Below, one piece after another: positions 38,437 through 47,097 of a DNA stretch of 64,000 nucleotides (the stretch's first letter is position 1; each line of letters opens with the position of its first letter). The notes beneath the pieces were generated by a model. That model was not told the DNA's origin and ran no database searches. It saw only the letters and a program-made list of their open reading frames with translations. The DNA comes from Exiguobacterium sp. AM39-5BH (lineage in GTDB: Bacteria; Bacillota; Bacilli; Exiguobacteriales; Exiguobacteriaceae). The stretch covers positions 124,001 through 188,000 of the forward strand of contig NZ_QSGS01000004.1 in the NCBI RefSeq assembly GCF_003467445.1. Reading direction: 5' to 3'. Both the position numbers and the translations under genes were made by a program.

Positions 38437-39072
38437 ATGTTAGTGCATAGCTTATGCATTCCGAAGAAAGATGTCGTCACAATCAGTGAAAAGGCGACAT
38501 TGCGCGAGGCGCTCGACACGCTCGAAAAGACAGGCTACCGTTGTGTCCCTGTACTTGATGAGACGGGAACGTTTTTCCGCGGTAATATCTATAAGATGCA
38601 TATTTATCGCCACGGGATGAGTGGGGCGAGCCTAGACGACAACGTCATGGAGCTCATCAAGAACACGCAAAAGTTCGTTCACGAGTCGGACGGCTTTTTC
38701 AAAGTCTTCTTCTCGATTAAAGAACTTCCGTATATCGCGGTCTTGAAAGACGAGAGCAACGAATTTTACGGGATTTTGCCGCACGGGAAGATGCTCGGTA
38801 TGCTCGAAGAGGCATGGAGCCGTGACACGGGGAGTTATGTCGTCACGATCGCACTGAGCGAGCAGGCGGGGGCGCTCGAAAAAATTACGAAAATCATTAG
38901 CAAATATTCATCGATTGCTAGCCTCATGACGCTCGACGCTAAGAGTAAAGTATTGCGGCGCGTACTGATCACGTTGCCACCGGACTGTGACGAGCCGACG
39001 AAAGATAAGATTGTCGTCAAACTCGAACAAAAAGGATTCCGCGTCGTCGAAGTCGAAAATTTGAATAACTGA
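38437..39072 (+). CDS. cbpA: CBS-pair plus ACT domain protein (CbpA-like c-di-AMP sensor)
   Basis: The 211-residue protein has two CBS motifs (about 1-130) and an ACT domain after residue 135 (GSYVVTIALSEQAGALEKITKI). This CBS-ACT arrangement and length match the c-di-AMP-binding CbpA of Listeria. It presumably senses c-di-AMP; its output partner is not known. GGCTAGGAGG precedes the start. Confidence 0.75.
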   Translation: MLVHSLCIPKKDVVTISEKATLREALDTLEKTGYRCVPVLDETGTFFRGNIYKMHIYRHGMSGASLDDNVMELIKNTQKFVHESDGFFKVFFSIKELPYIAVLKDESNEFYGILPHGKMLGMLEEAWSRDTGSYVVTIALSEQAGALEKITKIISKYSSIASLMTLDAKSKVLRRVLITLPPDCDEPTKDKIVVKLEQKGFRVVEVENLNN

Positions 39073-39108
39073 CGAAAGACCTTCCTCGCTTTTGAGGAAG
39101 GTTTTTCA
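39073..39108 (+). terminator. Terminator after cbpA
   Basis: GACCTTCCTC pairs with GAGGAAGGTT, followed by TTTTC. Confidence 0.85.
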
Positions 39109-39630
39109 GTCTAATCGTTTTTCCATGCGGATGTCCGGCCAAAATTGACCGTCCCAATATGTGAACGCCTCGACGCGGGCAATCTCGTAATAGCCGAGCC
39201 TTTGATAGAGACGGTGTGCCGCTTCGTTGAACGCGAACACACCGAGTTCGATGCGTGGAACCCCTTGGGACCGAAGTCGGTCGGCCAGCAACGTGAGGGC
39301 TGCGGTACCGACGCCTTTCCCGCGGCCTGTCTGTTCACCGATGACGAGACCGAGCCAAGCACTGCCGCGTTGTTTGTCATACAAGTGTGGAGCGTCATAC
39401 ATGACGTTCACCTCGCCGACGAGCCGATCATCATCGTAAATCAGGAAAATGTCATGCGTCTTTAGTCGCTCAATCAATTCAGAGACCGTCATCCGATGGT
39501 CAGCGACGAGTTCCGCTTCTGAACGGACAGGGCGAATCAAATGGACGATGGCGGGATCGTTATTCCAACGATTGAACGTCGCGACGATGGAGTCGGACGC
39601 TTCCTGCAATGGGACGAGCGAGATGGGCAT
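39106..39630 (-). CDS. GNAT-family N-acetyltransferase
   Basis: The 174-residue protein has the acetyl-CoA motif GLVIGEQTGRGKGVGTAAL and AFNEAAHRLYQRLGYYE, as in RimJ/SpeG-like enzymes. Substrate unknown. AAAGGAGGAGATTCG precedes the ATG. Confidence 0.87.
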   Translation of the reverse strand: MPISLVPLQEASDSIVATFNRWNNDPAIVHLIRPVRSEAELVADHRMTVSELIERLKTHDIFLIYDDDRLVGEVNVMYDAPHLYDKQRGSAWLGLVIGEQTGRGKGVGTAALTLLADRLRSQGVPRIELGVFAFNEAAHRLYQRLGYYEIARVEAFTYWDGQFWPDIRMEKRLD

Positions 39631-39686
39631 CGAATCTCCTCCTTTCAGGTAGACGCATTCGCCCTCGAACTGAAAAAGTCCGCGTT

Positions 39687-40574
39687 TTATTGAGTCGGCT
39701 TTAAGACGTTGAGATGGCTTGGCAGCACCTCGAACGTGAGCGGAAGTTTCCCACCCGTATCCCCGTCTGCGTTGATCGGAAGCGATTCTGGCGAGTCGAC
39801 ATGGACCCGTTTCGTCGTGAAGGAGGTGACGCTGTCCGTCTCTTTCAACTTGCCGGTGAAGAGGGCCGGCGCGAGTTGGATAGCGTCTTTAAATCCGAGA
39901 TTCTCAAATAAATAGACATGAAGTAACCCATCGTTCAGTTCGGCGTCCGGTTCAAAGTTTTCAAATCCGCCCACCGAGTTCGTCAGGGCGATGACGACCA
40001 AATAGGCGTCTCCGTCAAACGTATGTTCTTCGGCTTGGACCGACAAGGCGTATGGACTATGTTCTCGGAACGCTTTGATGCCCTCAATCAAATAGGCGAA
40101 CGGCCCCCATTTCGTTTTTTCTTCGACAGTCACTTCATCAACAGCCTCAGCGATGAGCCCGATGGCGATGACGTTCATAAAGTAGCCATTCTCGTATTTT
40201 CCGATGTCCATCGGCGTTGGTTGCGCTGTCTTGAGCGCTTCAATCGCATCTGCAGGATTACTCGGGACACCGAGCGCGCGTGCGAGGTCATTGACGGTTC
40301 CAAGCGGGATGATACCGAAATCGGGACGATTTTCGGTTTCGGCGAGACCGGTTACCGCCTCGTTCAACGTCCCGTCGCCACCCATCGCGATGACCGCTTT
40401 ATACTGTTTCGACGCTGCCTCGCGCGCAAAGTGGGTGGCGTCGTCGGCTTTCTCCGTGAACCGGACATCGACGTTGCCGTACCGCTCACGCAAGACTTCC
40501 TCCGCGGCCGCTGTGTGTTCTTTCCCTAACTCTTTCCCGGACGACGGGTTGACGATTAACATGACTGTGTCCAT
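39687..40574 (-). CDS. Diacylglycerol/lipid kinase (YegS/BmrU-type)
   Basis: The 295-residue protein has the kinase motif VIAMGGDGTLNEAVTGL and IIPLGTVNDLARALG. The family phosphorylates diacylglycerol or related lipids at the membrane. I chose the ATG at 40574 after AAAGGGGAA; a TTG one codon earlier is in frame. Confidence 0.9.
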   Translation of the reverse strand: MDTVMLIVNPSSGKELGKEHTAAAEEVLRERYGNVDVRFTEKADDATHFAREAASKQYKAVIAMGGDGTLNEAVTGLAETENRPDFGIIPLGTVNDLARALGVPSNPADAIEALKTAQPTPMDIGKYENGYFMNVIAIGLIAEAVDEVTVEEKTKWGPFAYLIEGIKAFREHSPYALSVQAEEHTFDGDAYLVVIALTNSVGGFENFEPDAELNDGLLHVYLFENLGFKDAIQLAPALFTGKLKETDSVTSFTTKRVHVDSPESLPINADGDTGGKLPLTFEVLPSHLNVLKPTQ

Positions 40575-40641
40575 CAAAGCACATTCCCCTTTTCACATTC
40601 AGATATTGTCATGTATTCCCGTCCGTGCGTCGGTCTAGTCA

Positions 40642-40670
40642 TAAAAAAAACAACACAGACGTGTTGTTCA
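40642..40670 (-). terminator. Terminator of the 124-residue hypothetical gene
   Basis: AACAACAC pairs with GTGTTGTT, and the minus strand continues with eight T. Confidence 0.85.
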
Positions 40671-41042
40671 GTAATGGCGGAACGCCGACATATCCAGGTG
40701 ATTCGCATCCGATTCATCAACGGCGAGTTCAATCTTCAAATGCTCATGGAACGGTGAGTCGAACGCGCCCATGCAGGCGACCGGCTCATGGTCGGGAACG
40801 GGGGACTTGCGTTTCGTTTTGACGAACAAATAATCCTCGCGGGACAAGGTCAGTAAAAAACGCTCGACCGCATGGGGTTCACGTGTGACGTTCGGCCACG
40901 GTAAGTGGTTGAATAGTAAAAAGACCGCGCCTTCTTTTTCAAGCGCATAGTCTGGGGCGATCCCTTCCCGGTTCAACAATTCGATGACCGAACTCAAATA
41001 GGCTTGTTTAATCGTCAATGAAATCTCGTAATACTCACGCAT
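40668..41042 (-). CDS. Hypothetical protein of 124 residues
   Basis: The product begins MREYYEISLTIKQAYLSSVI and has no membrane segment; I do not recognise the family. The start follows GGGTGGACGG, and a clear terminator lies at its end. It is divergent from the marR-type gene, with about 160 bp between. Confidence 0.65.
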   Translation of the reverse strand: MREYYEISLTIKQAYLSSVIELLNREGIAPDYALEKEGAVFLLFNHLPWPNVTREPHAVERFLLTLSREDYLFVKTKRKSPVPDHEPVACMGAFDSPFHEHLKIELAVDESDANHLDMSAFRHY

Positions 41043-41201
41043 ACCGTCCACCCTTTCTAAAAATCGCAATAATTCCATTCTATACGTTTCCGACAGGGGC
41101 GACAATGAAGAAGTTTCTTGACGAAGCGTTTTTCCCACCGTATACTGCTCATGTCCTGCTATACTAAAGGTAAATGATGAACGAATTGAGGTGAAACCGA
41201 C

Positions 41202-41633
41202 ATGATTGAATCACTCGAATTGAAGGCATGGATCGTTTTGGCGCGGGCAATGGACGCAATCAGTGACCGTGTGAAGGACGATTTAAGACGCCACCAATTG
41301 AATTCAACAGAGTTCGGTGTTTTATCCGTATTGTATAAACGAGGGGATACCCCACTCCAGCAAATCGGAGATCAAATTTTGATTACGAGCGGCAGTGTCA
41401 CATACGTGATCGATAAGCTTGAAAAACGTGGCTTGATTGAGCGTGTGGCTTGTCCGTCTGACCGACGCGTCACGTATGCTTCGTTGACCGAAGAAGGCAA
41501 GCATTTGATGAACGTCGTCTATCCCGAGCATATTGAAATCTTTAAAGATATTTACGGTCCACTCAGTGAAGAGGAGACAGAAATGCTGATCGACCTATTG
41601 AAACGGGTTGGTTATAACGCGGCAGGCAAATGA
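41202..41633 (+). CDS. MarR-family transcriptional regulator
   Basis: The 143-residue protein has a winged helix (QQIGDQILITSGSVTYVIDKLEKRGLIERVA) and the wing motif SDRRVTYASLTEEG. It sits just before an azoreductase gene, the arrangement of quinone-sensing MhqR/YodB-type circuits, so it probably represses that gene. GAGGTGAAACCGAC precedes the ATG. Confidence 0.92.
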   Translation: MIESLELKAWIVLARAMDAISDRVKDDLRRHQLNSTEFGVLSVLYKRGDTPLQQIGDQILITSGSVTYVIDKLEKRGLIERVACPSDRRVTYASLTEEGKHLMNVVYPEHIEIFKDIYGPLSEEETEMLIDLLKRVGYNAAGK

Positions 41634-41650
41634 TGCCTGCCTGTTTTTTT
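41622..41650 (+). terminator. Terminator of the marR-type gene
   Basis: GCAGGCA pairs with TGCCTGC over the stop codon, then seven T. Confidence 0.85.
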
Positions 41651-41658
41651 TACTCATT

Positions 41659-41676
41659 TATCTTGAAGTTAAAATA
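41659..41676. promoter_or_regulatory. Candidate MarR-type operator before azoR
   Basis: TATCTTGAA-GTTAAAATA is an imperfect inverted repeat (6 of 9 pairs) like the TATCTNGAA half-sites bound by MhqR. It ends next to the -35 box of the azoR promoter. Confidence 0.45.
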
Positions 41677-41677
41677 A

Positions 41678-41706
41678 TTGACTGTGAGATATACAGATGA
41701 TATAGT
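41678..41706 (+). promoter_or_regulatory. azoR promoter
   Basis: TTGACT (41678-41683), 17 bases, TATAGT (41701-41706). Confidence 0.8.
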
Positions 41707-41756
41707 TCAAACTGTTGTTACAAAAATAGAGATCACACTTATGGAGGGACCCATTT

Positions 41757-42392
41757 ATGAAAAAGGTATTATACGTATCGGCTAACCCGAAACCAACTGA
41801 ATTGTCATACAGCAAACAAGTCGCAGAAACGTTCATGACGACACTCACAAACGAGAATCCGGAACTCGTTGTAGAAGCGATTGAACTTTACGATGTCGAT
41901 GTTCAAGAAATTGACGGCGACGTCCTTAGCGCATGGGGCAAGTTCGCTTTAGGCGAGGCCCTCACTGATGTCGAAGCGTCTAAAGTCGCAACGATGAACG
42001 GCATGCTCGAGAAGTTCATGGAAGCTGACATGTACGTGTTCGCGACACCGATGTGGAACTTCTTCTTCCCAGCCCGCATGAAAATGTTCCTCGACAGTGT
42101 ATTGACTGCTGGTAAAACGTTCCGTTACACAGAACAAGGTCCAGTCGGCCTTCTCGAGAACAAACAAGCGATTCACATCCAAGGTACAGGTGGCATCTAC
42201 ACAGGTACAGACCTCAACTTCGCAGACGCATACCTTCGTCAAGCACTCGCATTCGTAGGCGTGACAGAAGTGACGACACTTCCGGTTGAAGGTATGAACC
42301 AATATCCAGACAAAATCGAAGAAATCGTTGCTGACGCGAAAGCGAAAGCCGAAGCACTTGCGAAAGAAGTCGCAGGCGCAATCACAGTATAA
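41757..42392 (+). CDS. azoR: FMN-dependent NADH-azoreductase
   Basis: The 211-residue flavodoxin-fold enzyme reduces quinones and azo dyes with NADH. Motifs: VLYVSANPKPTELSYS (FMN phosphate loop), ATPMWNFFFPARMKMFLDSV and GTGGIYTGT. It protects from quinone and electrophile stress. ATGGAGGGACCC precedes the start. Codon use is more AT-rich and very regular, suggesting high expression. Confidence 0.94.
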   Translation: MKKVLYVSANPKPTELSYSKQVAETFMTTLTNENPELVVEAIELYDVDVQEIDGDVLSAWGKFALGEALTDVEASKVATMNGMLEKFMEADMYVFATPMWNFFFPARMKMFLDSVLTAGKTFRYTEQGPVGLLENKQAIHIQGTGGIYTGTDLNFADAYLRQALAFVGVTEVTTLPVEGMNQYPDKIEEIVADAKAKAEALAKEVAGAITV

Positions 42393-42398
42393 CCGTCA

Positions 42399-42427
42399 AG
42401 GCGAGTCCAATCGGGCTCGCCTTTTTG
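42399..42427 (+). terminator. azoR terminator
   Basis: AAGGCGAG pairs with CTCGCCTT, then TTTTG. Confidence 0.88.
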
Positions 42428-42472
42428 TGTGCCATCGATTCGGGTATGATAAGACGGAAAGGGGAGAGGATT

Positions 42473-43150
42473 ATGGGAGAACAGTTATCAGATCGCTTGC
42501 TCGGGGATTGGAGCGACATCATCGCATCCGAGATGGCCGAGCCTTATTTTACCGACTTGAAAGCGTTCGTCGATGAGGCGTACACGACATCGACCGTGTA
42601 TCCGGCCCGAGAAGACATTTGGAATGCGTTCGTCTATACGAAGTTCAAGGACGTCAAATGCGTCATTCTCGGACAAGATCCATACCACGGGCCGAATCAA
42701 GCGCATGGGCTCAGCTTCTCGGTCCAAGACGGCGTCCGTTTCCCGCCGTCGCTGCGCAACATCTTTCAGGAACTGCATGACGATATCGGGTGTGACGTGC
42801 CGAAAAGTGGCAACTTGGAGAAGTGGGCCCGTCAAGGCGTACTGCTCCTCAACACCGCGCTCACGGTTGAAGCAGGAAAAGCCGGTTCGCATCGAGGACA
42901 GGGATGGGAGCAATTCACCGACTCCATCATCGAGCGACTCGGAGAGCGGGAAGAGCCGCTCGTGTTCATCTTATGGGGCAACGACGCGAAGAAGAAACAG
43001 AAATTTATTGGCCCGCAACACGCCGTCTTGACCTCGGTCCACCCGAGTCCGCTCTCGTCGCATCGCGGCTTTTTCGGATCGAAGCCGTTCTCGCAAGTGA
43101 ACGCGAAATTGAGTGAGTGGGGACAACCTGAAATCGATTGGTGTTTATGA
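42473..43150 (+). CDS. ung: Uracil-DNA glycosylase
   Basis: The 225-residue family 1 enzyme removes uracil from DNA. The catalytic aspartate D69 lies in GQDPYHG and the catalytic histidine in SVHPSPLSSHRGFFG. AAGGGGAGAGG precedes the ATG. Confidence 0.97.
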   Translation: MGEQLSDRLLGDWSDIIASEMAEPYFTDLKAFVDEAYTTSTVYPAREDIWNAFVYTKFKDVKCVILGQDPYHGPNQAHGLSFSVQDGVRFPPSLRNIFQELHDDIGCDVPKSGNLEKWARQGVLLLNTALTVEAGKAGSHRGQGWEQFTDSIIERLGEREEPLVFILWGNDAKKKQKFIGPQHAVLTSVHPSPLSSHRGFFGSKPFSQVNAKLSEWGQPEIDWCL

Positions 43151-43178
43151 CAGTCCGCACAGGCGGACTGTTTTTTTG
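43150..43178 (+). terminator. ung terminator
   Basis: CAGTCCGC pairs with GCGGACTG, then seven T. Confidence 0.9.
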
Positions 43179-43207
43179 TTGACGGCGTCCGAATCGTCTG
43201 TTATTGT
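43179..43207 (+). promoter_or_regulatory. Promoter of the T-box leader
   Basis: TTGACG (43179-43184), 17 bases, TATTGT (43202-43207), directly after the ung terminator. Confidence 0.7.
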
Positions 43208-43213
43208 TACTAG

Positions 43214-43494
43214 CAACAAGATGCTTTAGTGCTTAAAAGCGAATGTGCATAGAAGCATAACTGTATAACAGTATAAAAGCGTTGACCGAACCGAAGTAGA
43301 GACATCTTCCCTGGCCCAGAGAGCGTGTGGTGCTGCGAACACGCCCATAAGATGAATCGAATTACAGTTCGCGAGCTCTCGCACGTTGAGCGGTCCCCCG
43401 TTATCGGAATAGAGTGACTAGACGTCCGTCTAGTAATCAGGGTGGTACCGCGGCCGAAGTCGTCCCTATCGAGTGAATCGATAGGGACTTTTTT
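43214..43494 (+). promoter_or_regulatory. T-box leader, probable tyrosine specifier
   Basis: The T-box AGGGTGGTACCGCGG lies at 43439-43453. Stem I is visible: CGAAC with GTTCG at the base, the AGTAGA loop-E strand, CATCTT with AAGATG above, and an AGAGAGC...GGTG distal arm. The specifier loop ends in TAC-A just before the lower helix (TAC at 43363-43365), which gives Tyr. The downstream gene makes tyrosine from phenylalanine, so induction by uncharged tRNA-Tyr makes sense. The 281-bp stretch holds no gene. Confidence 0.88.
43462..43494 (+). terminator. T-box controlled terminator
   Basis: GTCCCTATCGA pairs with TCGATAGGGAC, then TTTTTT, between the T-box and the hydroxylase. Confidence 0.92.
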
Positions 43495-43523
43495 ACGTTC
43501 AGTCAATCAAAGGAGGAAACCTC

Positions 43524-45086
43524 ATGCTCACACAAATCATTCCACGCCATTTGGCCCCACATATTTCGCCACAGTTCTACGACGAGTACAAGCCGACTGA
43601 TCATGCGGTCTGGCGCTTCGTCTTGCGACTGAACTTGCACACGCTTGAAGGGAAGGCCCATCCGTTTTACATCGAAGGATTGAAGAAGACGGGGATGGGG
43701 CCGGAGCGTCTCCCGAACGTCGAACAGATGACCGAAGAGATGCGGACGGCCGGTTGGTCGACGGTCGCCGTCGATGGTCTCATTCCAGGCGTCGCTTTCT
43801 TTGATTTCCAAGGCAATGGAATGTTACCGGTCGCGACCGATATCCGAAAAGTCGAGAATATTTTGTACAGTCCGGCACCAGATATCATTCATGAGGCGGC
43901 CGGCCATGCGCCGATGTTGATGGATCCTGAATTTTCGCAGATCGTGAAGCGGTTTGGACAGCTCGGGGCTAGGGCGTTCATGAATCGAGAAGAACATGCC
44001 TCGTTCACAGCTTTGAAACGCCTGACCGTCGTCAAAGAGAACGCGAACTCGACGGACGAAGACATCACGGCGGCGGAAGCGGCGGTCCATGCGGCCAAAG
44101 CCCAAGTGACCGGCTTCTCGGAAGCGCAACAAGTCGCCCGCATCTTTTGGTGGACGGTCGAGTTCGGTCTCATCGGTGACGTGGACAATCCACTCATCTA
44201 CGGTGCCGGGCTGTTATCGTCGGTCGGCGAGAGCCGTCACTGTTTGACAGACGCCGTCACGAAGCATCCGTTCAATTTGGAGCACGCCCTCGAGACGAAA
44301 CAAGACGTGACGAATATGCAACGCGAGCTGTTCGTCATCCCGGACTTTGAGGCGTTGAAGGACGCGCTAGACGAACTCGAATCACGGATGGCGGTCAACC
44401 AAGGTGGAATCGCCTCGCTTGCGAAGGCGCTCGCCTCGGGCAGTCAATCGACCGTCCGTTTGGAAGACGGGACGGACCGCGTCGGTGTGATTCGTCACGT
44501 GACATGCTCCGGGGCCAATTCCCTCATCCAATGGGACGACTGTGTGAACGTCAACCACGGTCAACTGACAAATTTGCACAATCACGGCCTGCTCGTGCTC
44601 GACGGCCCACTTCAAGACGTGTTGGCGACAGCGGACATTCGATTAGATGGTCAAGTCGTCAGCGAGACGAAAGAGACGTTACATCTCGAAGCCGTCGTCG
44701 TCACCATCGAAGGTCGACAGATTAAACTGGAGACACTCGAAGTGAGACAAGATACGCTCCCGTCAATTTTCCCAGGCACCGAGATTGAAGAACTCGTCAT
44801 CTTGGAGAAGCCGGTTCACATCGAACGTGACGCCCGGGTGTGGACGAACGATGACCCGATGTTCAATCAAGTTCGCAACATGCGGGAACAAGGCGAGTCG
44901 ATCGATGGACTTGTGCCAACGATTCTTGCCGATCATCCCGATGCCTGGCTGCTCCATATCGAATGTTTGGAACTCGTCGAGTCCGCTGAACTACGTCAGG
45001 CACTGACAGAACGACTTCACGAGTTGCGTGAGACGTCACCGTCGCGACATGAGTTGATCGGTCGCGCACTTCGCTTGCTCAATTGA
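43524..45086 (+). CDS. phhA: Aromatic amino acid hydroxylase (phenylalanine 4-monooxygenase type) with long C-terminal extension
   Basis: The 520-residue protein has a pterin-dependent hydroxylase domain up to about 280. The iron ligands are H123 and H128 in HEAAGHAPML and E213 in WWTVEFGLI. It should convert phenylalanine to tyrosine. The remaining 240 residues, rich in beta-strand-like sequence, are the Bacillus-type extension of unknown role. AAAGGAGG precedes the ATG. The tyrosine T-box upstream supports a role in tyrosine supply. Confidence 0.9.
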   Translation: MLTQIIPRHLAPHISPQFYDEYKPTDHAVWRFVLRLNLHTLEGKAHPFYIEGLKKTGMGPERLPNVEQMTEEMRTAGWSTVAVDGLIPGVAFFDFQGNGMLPVATDIRKVENILYSPAPDIIHEAAGHAPMLMDPEFSQIVKRFGQLGARAFMNREEHASFTALKRLTVVKENANSTDEDITAAEAAVHAAKAQVTGFSEAQQVARIFWWTVEFGLIGDVDNPLIYGAGLLSSVGESRHCLTDAVTKHPFNLEHALETKQDVTNMQRELFVIPDFEALKDALDELESRMAVNQGGIASLAKALASGSQSTVRLEDGTDRVGVIRHVTCSGANSLIQWDDCVNVNHGQLTNLHNHGLLVLDGPLQDVLATADIRLDGQVVSETKETLHLEAVVVTIEGRQIKLETLEVRQDTLPSIFPGTEIEELVILEKPVHIERDARVWTNDDPMFNQVRNMREQGESIDGLVPTILADHPDAWLLHIECLELVESAELRQALTERLHELRETSPSRHELIGRALRLLN

Positions 45087-45089
45087 CTA

Positions 45090-45127
45090 AAATAATCCCC
45101 GCCCATGACAGGGCGGGGATTATTTTA
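45090..45127. terminator. Bidirectional terminator
   Basis: AAATAATCCCCGCCC pairs with GGGCGGGGATTATTTT between the converging hydroxylase and esterase genes. Confidence 0.93.
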
Positions 45128-46114
45128 GCGTGTCGTTTCACGCAAGAACGTGATTAAACGACGATACGTGGCACTGGCTGCCGGTTTATCCATCTCAAAA
45201 TGGTAGTCGTGGCCAAGTGTGTGCTCGCTTCGGTCATAAAAGACGCTCGTGACGTCCGTACGACCTGACAGGATTATCGCAAATTCTTTCGCTTGCGTCT
45301 CGAACGAACCGGTGTTGCCGTCGGTGATGAACGTCGGAACGAACGTGGCCGGGATGTTCACGAGCGGCGACGCTTCCGCGACGACCGGCAAGTCCTCCCA
45401 ATTGTACGTTCCAAAGTACGCCCAACCGATCCGTTTGAACAAGAAGCGGTTGACCGCTCTCGATGACTCGACGATGCTTCGTTTCAAGTCGTAAGGACCC
45501 GACATGAGAATCGTGCCGAGGATGGACTCTTTCGGAACGACTTGATTCACTTCGGCCGATGGTGCATAGTTGTCGTTTAATTGAATCCCGACGAACTGAG
45601 CGACGAGTTGAGCACCGTTCGAATCACCCGCAAAAAAGACGCGATTAAGGTCGAGCCGAAAGCGGTCATTGTTTTCCGCGATATATGTGTATGCTTCTTC
45701 AAGTTGCTGGAGCGGGACGGGATACGTGACGTCAGGGGCGAGGGCGTAGTTGACGCTGACGACGTTATAGCCGTTGCTCGCAATCGAGGTCGCATATTTG
45801 AAGACGTCGGCCTTGTCACCACCGACGAATGAACCGCCGTGCACCCAAAAGATGGTCGGAACGATTTGCTTCTCGCCTTCATAGCGAATCAAATCGAATG
45901 TCCCGTTCTCGTAGGCTGAGTGGTAATCAATATCTTTTCGGACCGAGGTTTTTTGAACGACTTCTTCAAACCCGTTAATGGCTACTTCATTCCCGCCGGA
46001 AAATGAGGTCTTCACGAGACGTGAGGTCGGTTTCGGGGACAAGAATACATAGGCGGCACCGGCGACAGCCGTACCGACCAGTCCAAGTCCTGCTCGTTTC
46101 AATCCTTTATTCAT
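45125..46114 (-). CDS. Alpha/beta hydrolase (HSL-type esterase) with N-terminal membrane anchor
   Basis: The 329-residue protein starts with a hydrophobic anchor (about 8-26) and has the oxyanion motif FWVHGGSFVGGDKAD, the nucleophile motif FFAGDSNGAQL, an aspartate in ITDGNTGS and a histidine in HTLGHDYHFEM. It is an esterase/lipase-like enzyme, probably at the outer membrane face. Substrate unknown. Confidence 0.88.
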   Translation of the reverse strand: MNKGLKRAGLGLVGTAVAGAAYVFLSPKPTSRLVKTSFSGGNEVAINGFEEVVQKTSVRKDIDYHSAYENGTFDLIRYEGEKQIVPTIFWVHGGSFVGGDKADVFKYATSIASNGYNVVSVNYALAPDVTYPVPLQQLEEAYTYIAENNDRFRLDLNRVFFAGDSNGAQLVAQFVGIQLNDNYAPSAEVNQVVPKESILGTILMSGPYDLKRSIVESSRAVNRFLFKRIGWAYFGTYNWEDLPVVAEASPLVNIPATFVPTFITDGNTGSFETQAKEFAIILSGRTDVTSVFYDRSEHTLGHDYHFEMDKPAASATYRRLITFLRETTR

Positions 46115-46150
46115 CGTAATTCCTCCTTGTGCTCAAACCAGTTTGTTCAC

Positions 46151-46972
46151 TTACCGATCGACGAGAACTGTTCCCATGAATGTTTCAATCACGTGGGCGA
46201 TTCCGTCCTCATTGTTTGATTTTGTGATGAAATCGGCTTTGCCTTTGACCGTCGTGTTGGCATTGCCCATGGCGACACCGAGGCCGGCCCATTCGATCAT
46301 CGTGAGGTCATTGTTCCCGTCACCACAAGCGATGACCTGTGCTTGGTCGATGCCGACGTGTTCGGCGAGGAAGGCGAGGCTCGTCCCTTTCGTCACGCCT
46401 GCTTCGGTGAACTCAAGGAAAAATGGCTTCGATCGTGCGACGGCGAGTTTGCCTTCGAGTTCGACTTGCAGTTTCGTTTCGATTGGAGCGAGCGTGTCGC
46501 CGTCAGCGAGCATGAGACACTTGACGACCGGCGTCGTGACCGCTTCTTTGAAGTCAGGGACATGGATGACCGGCATGCCCGTCAATTCACCTTCGATATC
46601 GGTATACGGGTTCGGTTGATCGGTTACGATTTCGTTACCGATGTACGTATGAATCGCGATTTCTTCCCGGACACTGATATCATGGAGATGGGCGACCGTT
46701 TCCGGAGGCAACGTACTTGAGAAGATTTCTTCATTCGTCTCACAATTGATGATGGAAGCACCGTTGAATGAGAGAATATAGCTACCGTATTTGGCGAGCT
46801 CGAGTTCACGTGCGGCATCCCACATCGCATATGTCGGGCGACCGCTCGCGAGCACGACCTTATATCCGCGTTCTTGTACATCCAGCAAAGCCGCTTTCGT
46901 TTTGGCGGAAATCGTATGGTCGCTCGTGAGGAGCGTATCGTCCATATCTAAAACAATCATCTTGTAACTCAT
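46151..46972 (-). CDS. HAD-superfamily (Cof-type) phosphatase
   Basis: The 273-residue protein has HAD motif I (VLDMDDTLLTSD), motif II (VLASGRPTYA) and motif IV (IACGDGNNDLTMIEWAG), with the Cof-type cap. Likely a sugar-phosphate phosphatase. The ATG at 46972 is about 13 bases from GAAGGAGG, a long spacing, so the exact start is not certain. Confidence 0.92.
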   Translation of the reverse strand: MSYKMIVLDMDDTLLTSDHTISAKTKAALLDVQERGYKVVLASGRPTYAMWDAARELELAKYGSYILSFNGASIINCETNEEIFSSTLPPETVAHLHDISVREEIAIHTYIGNEIVTDQPNPYTDIEGELTGMPVIHVPDFKEAVTTPVVKCLMLADGDTLAPIETKLQVELEGKLAVARSKPFFLEFTEAGVTKGTSLAFLAEHVGIDQAQVIACGDGNNDLTMIEWAGLGVAMGNANTTVKGKADFITKSNNEDGIAHVIETFMGTVLVDR

Positions 46973-47097
46973 AATGGTAAGGAGTCCTCCTTCAGAATCT
47001 AATGACTCCATCCTAATACGATTTGAGGTCAATTGACAACCTTGTCGCAAAAACGTAACTATAATGTAGAATAGTGAACATCAGAAGAGGTGGATAT

